Below are positions 61,824-64,000 of a DNA stretch of 64,000 nt, one piece after another. Numbering within the stretch: the first letter of the stretch is position 1; each line of letters begins with the position of its first letter. The stretch comes from Spirosoma panaciterrae DSM 21099 (GTDB lineage Bacteria > Bacteroidota > Bacteroidia > Cytophagales > Spirosomataceae): assembly GCF_000374025.1 (NCBI RefSeq), contig NZ_KB893180.1, positions 1-64,000 of the forward strand. Direction: 5' to 3'. The translations under genes and the position numbers were made by a program. Below the pieces are notes generated by a model, which saw only the letters and a program-made list of their open reading frames with translations, made no database searches and was not told where the DNA came from.

Positions 61824-61892
61824 GAAAACGGAAAAGGGCGAAAGGAAAAAAGCAGGCCAACTCCCTTTTTCCTTTCGCCCTTTTCCGTTTTC
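61824..61892. repeat. 27-bp perfect inverted repeat with purine-rich arm
   Basis: 61824-61850 (GAAAACGGAAAAGGGCGAAA...) pairs perfectly with 61866-61892 across a 15-base loop. It lies between the lipA start and the stop of the envelope gene at 61899, both on the minus strand, and can terminate the latter. It shares CTTTCGCCCTTT (61872-61883) with the repeat at 45931. Confidence 0.88.
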
Positions 61893-61898
61893 TCTACC

Positions 61899-62684
61899 TT
61901 ATTTCTTACTCCCAAAGAATAACGTCAGATAGGCGGATGTAAAGAAGCTGCGATTCCCATCTTCCCGATTGCCATTAGGGCTACGGTTGGGAATGATCAC
62001 AATTTTGTTCGGAAACATCTCGGCCAGGAACCCGATTTCTACACCTGTTGTATTGGCCCGGAAAGCGCTCAACTCAAAATTTAAGGCTGCTTTTACGTTT
62101 AAGCCTACCGTCAGTTTTGATTGATCGAGTCCCTGAAAGAAACCACCGGCCCCCGTAACCGTTTCGCCGGTAGCTGTAGCAAATCCGTTTACCTGAGAAG
62201 CAGGAACCGTTCGGGATGAATTGCCATAGGACACTTCAAGATAATACGGCTTGATAATTCCTAACGAAGGGCCTGCGGCTATTATACCGCTTACGGCTAT
62301 ACCTTCATCGCTACTACGCTGGAATAGTTTTACCTCCCGACCATACTGTGGGCGTAATACAAACAGGTAGTTTTCTTTACCGTCGATGTATCGTGAACCA
62401 ACCGAATTGAGCGACGACTGAATTTCTTTAGGATGCTTTACATTGACGATCTCTATACTAAGGTACCGATACTGCGGCATACCCATCAATTTACCCGCCA
62501 ACAGTTTTGAGCGTCGATAGGAGAATCCGCCAATGATTCCCGAGTTGGTATTGGTAGTGATGCCAAACGTAGTAATGGTATGGTAGCTTTCGTCGTCGCT
62601 ATCTGTACTCTGAGCGTTTACAGCTTGCCCAGCAACGAGTAACCCTCCCAACGCAAGACCAAATAATCTGTATAGAGTTCGCAT
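61899..62684 (-). CDS. Exported beta-rich hypothetical protein (probable outer-membrane barrel)
   Basis: 261 residues. A signal peptide (cleavage near AVNAQ) is followed by alternating hydrophobic/polar strands (TTFGITTNTNSGIIGGFSYR, YLFVLRPQYGREVKLF, LTVGLNVKAALNFELSAFRA) and an aromatic C-terminal strand ending YLTLFFGSKK, as expected for an outer-membrane barrel of about ten strands. I recognise no family. A likely promoter is at 62704-62735. Confidence 0.78.
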   Translation of the reverse strand: MRTLYRLFGLALGGLLVAGQAVNAQSTDSDDESYHTITTFGITTNTNSGIIGGFSYRRSKLLAGKLMGMPQYRYLSIEIVNVKHPKEIQSSLNSVGSRYIDGKENYLFVLRPQYGREVKLFQRSSDEGIAVSGIIAAGPSLGIIKPYYLEVSYGNSSRTVPASQVNGFATATGETVTGAGGFFQGLDQSKLTVGLNVKAALNFELSAFRANTTGVEIGFLAEMFPNKIVIIPNRSPNGNREDGNRSFFTSAYLTLFFGSKK

Positions 62685-62703
62685 TTCCGTAATATCCTAA
62701 AAT

Positions 62704-62735
62704 TAAAACTAAACATTTTTATACGTATTCGCAAA
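62704..62735 (-). promoter_or_regulatory. Promoter of the 61899-62684 gene
   Basis: On the minus strand TTTG (62735-62732), 20 bases, then TAGTTTTA (62711-62704), one mismatch from TAnnTTTG, about 20 bases before the ATG. Confidence 0.4.
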
Positions 62736-62998
62736 ATCGGTCAGCACAATTAGCGTAACTACAGCATTATTTATATGTTTAAAGCTAAAATAGCAGCCAG
62801 ACGCTTTTCTTAAAGGATTTTTAGGGAATGGTATCCTAAAGCTAACACCATGGATTCGATTGATTTTCTGGACTCTACACGGCTCATACAAGTGGCAGTA
62901 CCAGCATTCGAGAATCATCTGATCCACAAAAACGATTCGGTCTAACGCATTTTCTTTAACGGCTCATTGAGCGAACCACTTGATATACGTTTAGTAGC
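62736..62998. other. Intergenic region upstream of the OsmC gene
   Basis: Together with the promoter at 62704-62735 this makes a 314-base gap. I see no convincing gene in it; a 72-codon open frame at 62709-62927 on the minus strand overlaps the promoter and has no recognisable features. No strong hairpin was noticed. It should contain the promoter of the OsmC gene, which I could not place. Confidence 0.55.
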
Positions 62999-63448
62999 AT
63001 GGCAACGATTCATATTAATTACATGGGTGACCTGCGCACCGATTGCGAACACCTACAATCAGGGACGCACATTAATACAGATGCCCCTACCGACAACCAA
63101 GGGAAAGGTGAAGCCTTCTCTCCTACCGATCTGGTCGCTAATGCGCTGGGCACCTGCATCATTACCACTATGGCGATCCATGCCCGGCGCGATGGGATCG
63201 ATCTGACAGGCAGCGAACTGGATGTTACCAAAATAATGACAACCCAGCTTCCTCGCAAAATAGCCCGTATAGAAATCAATCTTACCCTACGGGCTAATCG
63301 GGAAGGCGCTTCTTTCCTCCCCGACGACGAAACTCGCACCCGACTGGAGCGGATCGCGCACACCTGTCCGGTTGCGCTCTGTTTACATGCCGATGTTGAG
63401 CAGGCAGTTCGTATTCAATGGGAAGAAGCCGTCTCCACCCACAGCTGA
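62999..63448 (+). CDS. OsmC family peroxiredoxin-like protein
   Basis: 149 residues. The OsmC/Ohr fold is shown by FSPTDLVANALGTCIITTMA (first redox Cys) and RIAHTCPVALCLHADVEQAV (second Cys). Members reduce organic hydroperoxides; the general OsmC-like subgroup has broader or unknown substrates. It starts at ATG 62999 (MATIHINYMGDLRTDCEH). A 16-bp terminator follows. Confidence 0.92.
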   Translation: MATIHINYMGDLRTDCEHLQSGTHINTDAPTDNQGKGEAFSPTDLVANALGTCIITTMAIHARRDGIDLTGSELDVTKIMTTQLPRKIARIEINLTLRANREGASFLPDDETRTRLERIAHTCPVALCLHADVEQAVRIQWEEAVSTHS

Positions 63449-63451
63449 TAC

Positions 63452-63491
63452 GTAAGGCTGGCTGGGATTTTGAAGTCCCAGCCAGCCTTAC
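63452..63491. terminator. 16-bp perfect terminator between convergent genes
   Basis: GTAAGGCTGGCTGGGA (63452-63467) with its exact complement at 63476-63491 around the loop TTTTGAAG, three bases after the OsmC stop codon and ten before the next. Confidence 0.85.
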
Positions 63492-63501
63492 CTGTATGGC
63501 A

Positions 63502-64000
63502 TTATTTATTTCGCTTTCGCTTCTGACCCCATCGCTTAATATCGGCAGTAAGATTTTCTAAGAAAAATGAAGGGCCGACCGACAGATATAAGCCTGTATA
63601 ATTAATCTGACTTTCGGGAATATCCTTTTTCAGAACAAAGCGATAGCCTACCAGCATGTTGATGCCAAACCAATGCAGCGGAGGCAACCAACGTACTCTG
63701 GGAAAATGGTAAGCCCCTGACACTCCAACCCCTAAAGGAATAAAAACACCGCGGGCCAACTCGTGCTTCTCCGAAACATCGTCATTCCGTTCATAGCGTG
63801 AATGCCCATAGCCCAGCTCAAGCGGCATACTGATTTCAAACGCTTTTTGTCGGAATAAATAGCGCTCGTAGTAGAGGGTAGCCATTCGCAAACGACGGGT
63901 GACCGATTCGGATGAGTTGGGTAGCAAACCAGGCTGGTTGAGAGACTGATTTACGAAATAAAAACCAGCACCTGCTTTAAAACTGGCCATTCTTCCACCT
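63502..64000 (-). CDS. Envelope beta-barrel-like protein, partial (N-terminus outside the window)
   Basis: At least 165 residues. The frame stays open through base 64000; the internal ATG at 63990 is followed at once by beta-strand sequence (FKAGAGFYFVNQS), with no signal peptide, so the true start is further upstream. Alternating strands (ATLYYERYLF, FEISMPLELGYGHSRY, FGINMLVGYRFVLKK, YTGLYLSVGPSFF) suggest an outer-membrane barrel; a basic tail KRWGQKRKRNK closes it. No family is recognised. Confidence 0.75.
   Translation of the reverse strand, partial: GGRMASFKAGAGFYFVNQSLNQPGLLPNSSESVTRRLRMATLYYERYLFRQKAFEISMPLELGYGHSRYERNDDVSEKHELARGVFIPLGVGVSGAYHFPRVRWLPPLHWFGINMLVGYRFVLKKDIPESQINYTGLYLSVGPSFFLENLTADIKRWGQKRKRNK

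Noticed and set aside
62709..62927. A 72-codon open frame between the barrel-like gene and OsmC
   Set aside because: It overlaps the promoter of the downstream gene, has Cys/His-rich random composition and no homology that I recognise.

Overview
The window looks like a chromosome segment of a member of the Bacteroidota, order Cytophagales, probably Spirosoma or a close relative. The reasons are a complete type IX secretion / gliding motor set in the order porP/sprF-gldK-gldL-gldM-gldN, a PorW/SprE-like lipoprotein, a one-piece beta-propeller/Y_Y_Y histidine kinase, a TonB plug protein, a DUF4271 gene, and promoters of the type TTTG-N18-20-TAnnTTTG (best example upstream of metK) with no clear Shine-Dalgarno usage. 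Base composition is near 50% GC throughout. The genus is an inference.

Layout. 1-353: the end of an IS110-family element, with the transposase N-terminus and a non-coding, hairpin-rich flank that is the expected place of a bridge RNA. 354-4250: a NarL-type response regulator and its propeller-type sensor kinase, with a likely promoter and a NarL-like palindrome directly upstream. 4.5-6.3 kb: three small envelope proteins of unknown function. 6.3-11.2 kb: a DUF418 membrane protein, then the elongasome pair mrdA (PBP2) and rodA. 11.2-14.9 kb: an SMP-30 lactonase, DUF1801 and DUF5990-like proteins, and a Tat-exported Gfo/Idh/MocA oxidoreductase. 14.9-19 kb: two AraC regulators around an SDR dehydrogenase and a frameshifted epimerase/reductase. 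19-27.4 kb: an exported M20 hydrolase, a TonB-plug protein without a barrel, a Rossmann protein, a lipoprotein, a PhnO-like acetyltransferase overlapping a beta-lactamase-like hydrolase, and a Uma2 nuclease.

27.4-30.8 kb: ATP synthase genes atpZ-x-atpB-atpE-atpF-atpH; atpA and atpG do not follow. 30.9-37.6 kb: PorW/SprE-like lipoprotein, PBP1A and uvrC. 37.6-43.7 kb: the T9SS motor and core genes. 43.8-46.8 kb: sucD, DUF4271 and hemD. 46.9-52.5 kb: a membrane protein, topoisomerase IB, a TolC-type protein, an amidohydrolase lipoprotein and a GreA/GreB-like factor coupled to a GMC oxidoreductase. 54.3-58.2 kb: two paralogous SDRs, a cytochrome P450 and hpf. 58.2-64 kb: metK, lycopene cyclase crtY, lipA, two envelope proteins and an OsmC protein.

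Three themes connect the region: cell-envelope growth (mrdA/rodA, PBP1A), type IX export and gliding (SprE/PorW, SprF/PorP, GldKLMN), and core energy or cofactor metabolism (ATP synthase, sucD, hemD, lipA, metK). The least explained signal is non-coding. Long near-perfect inverted repeats lie between many genes. Three share a core ATGATTTAC at the loop, and others have purine-rich arms, one of which reaches into the coding start of the DUF4271 gene. All calls are from reading the sequence; no database search was run.
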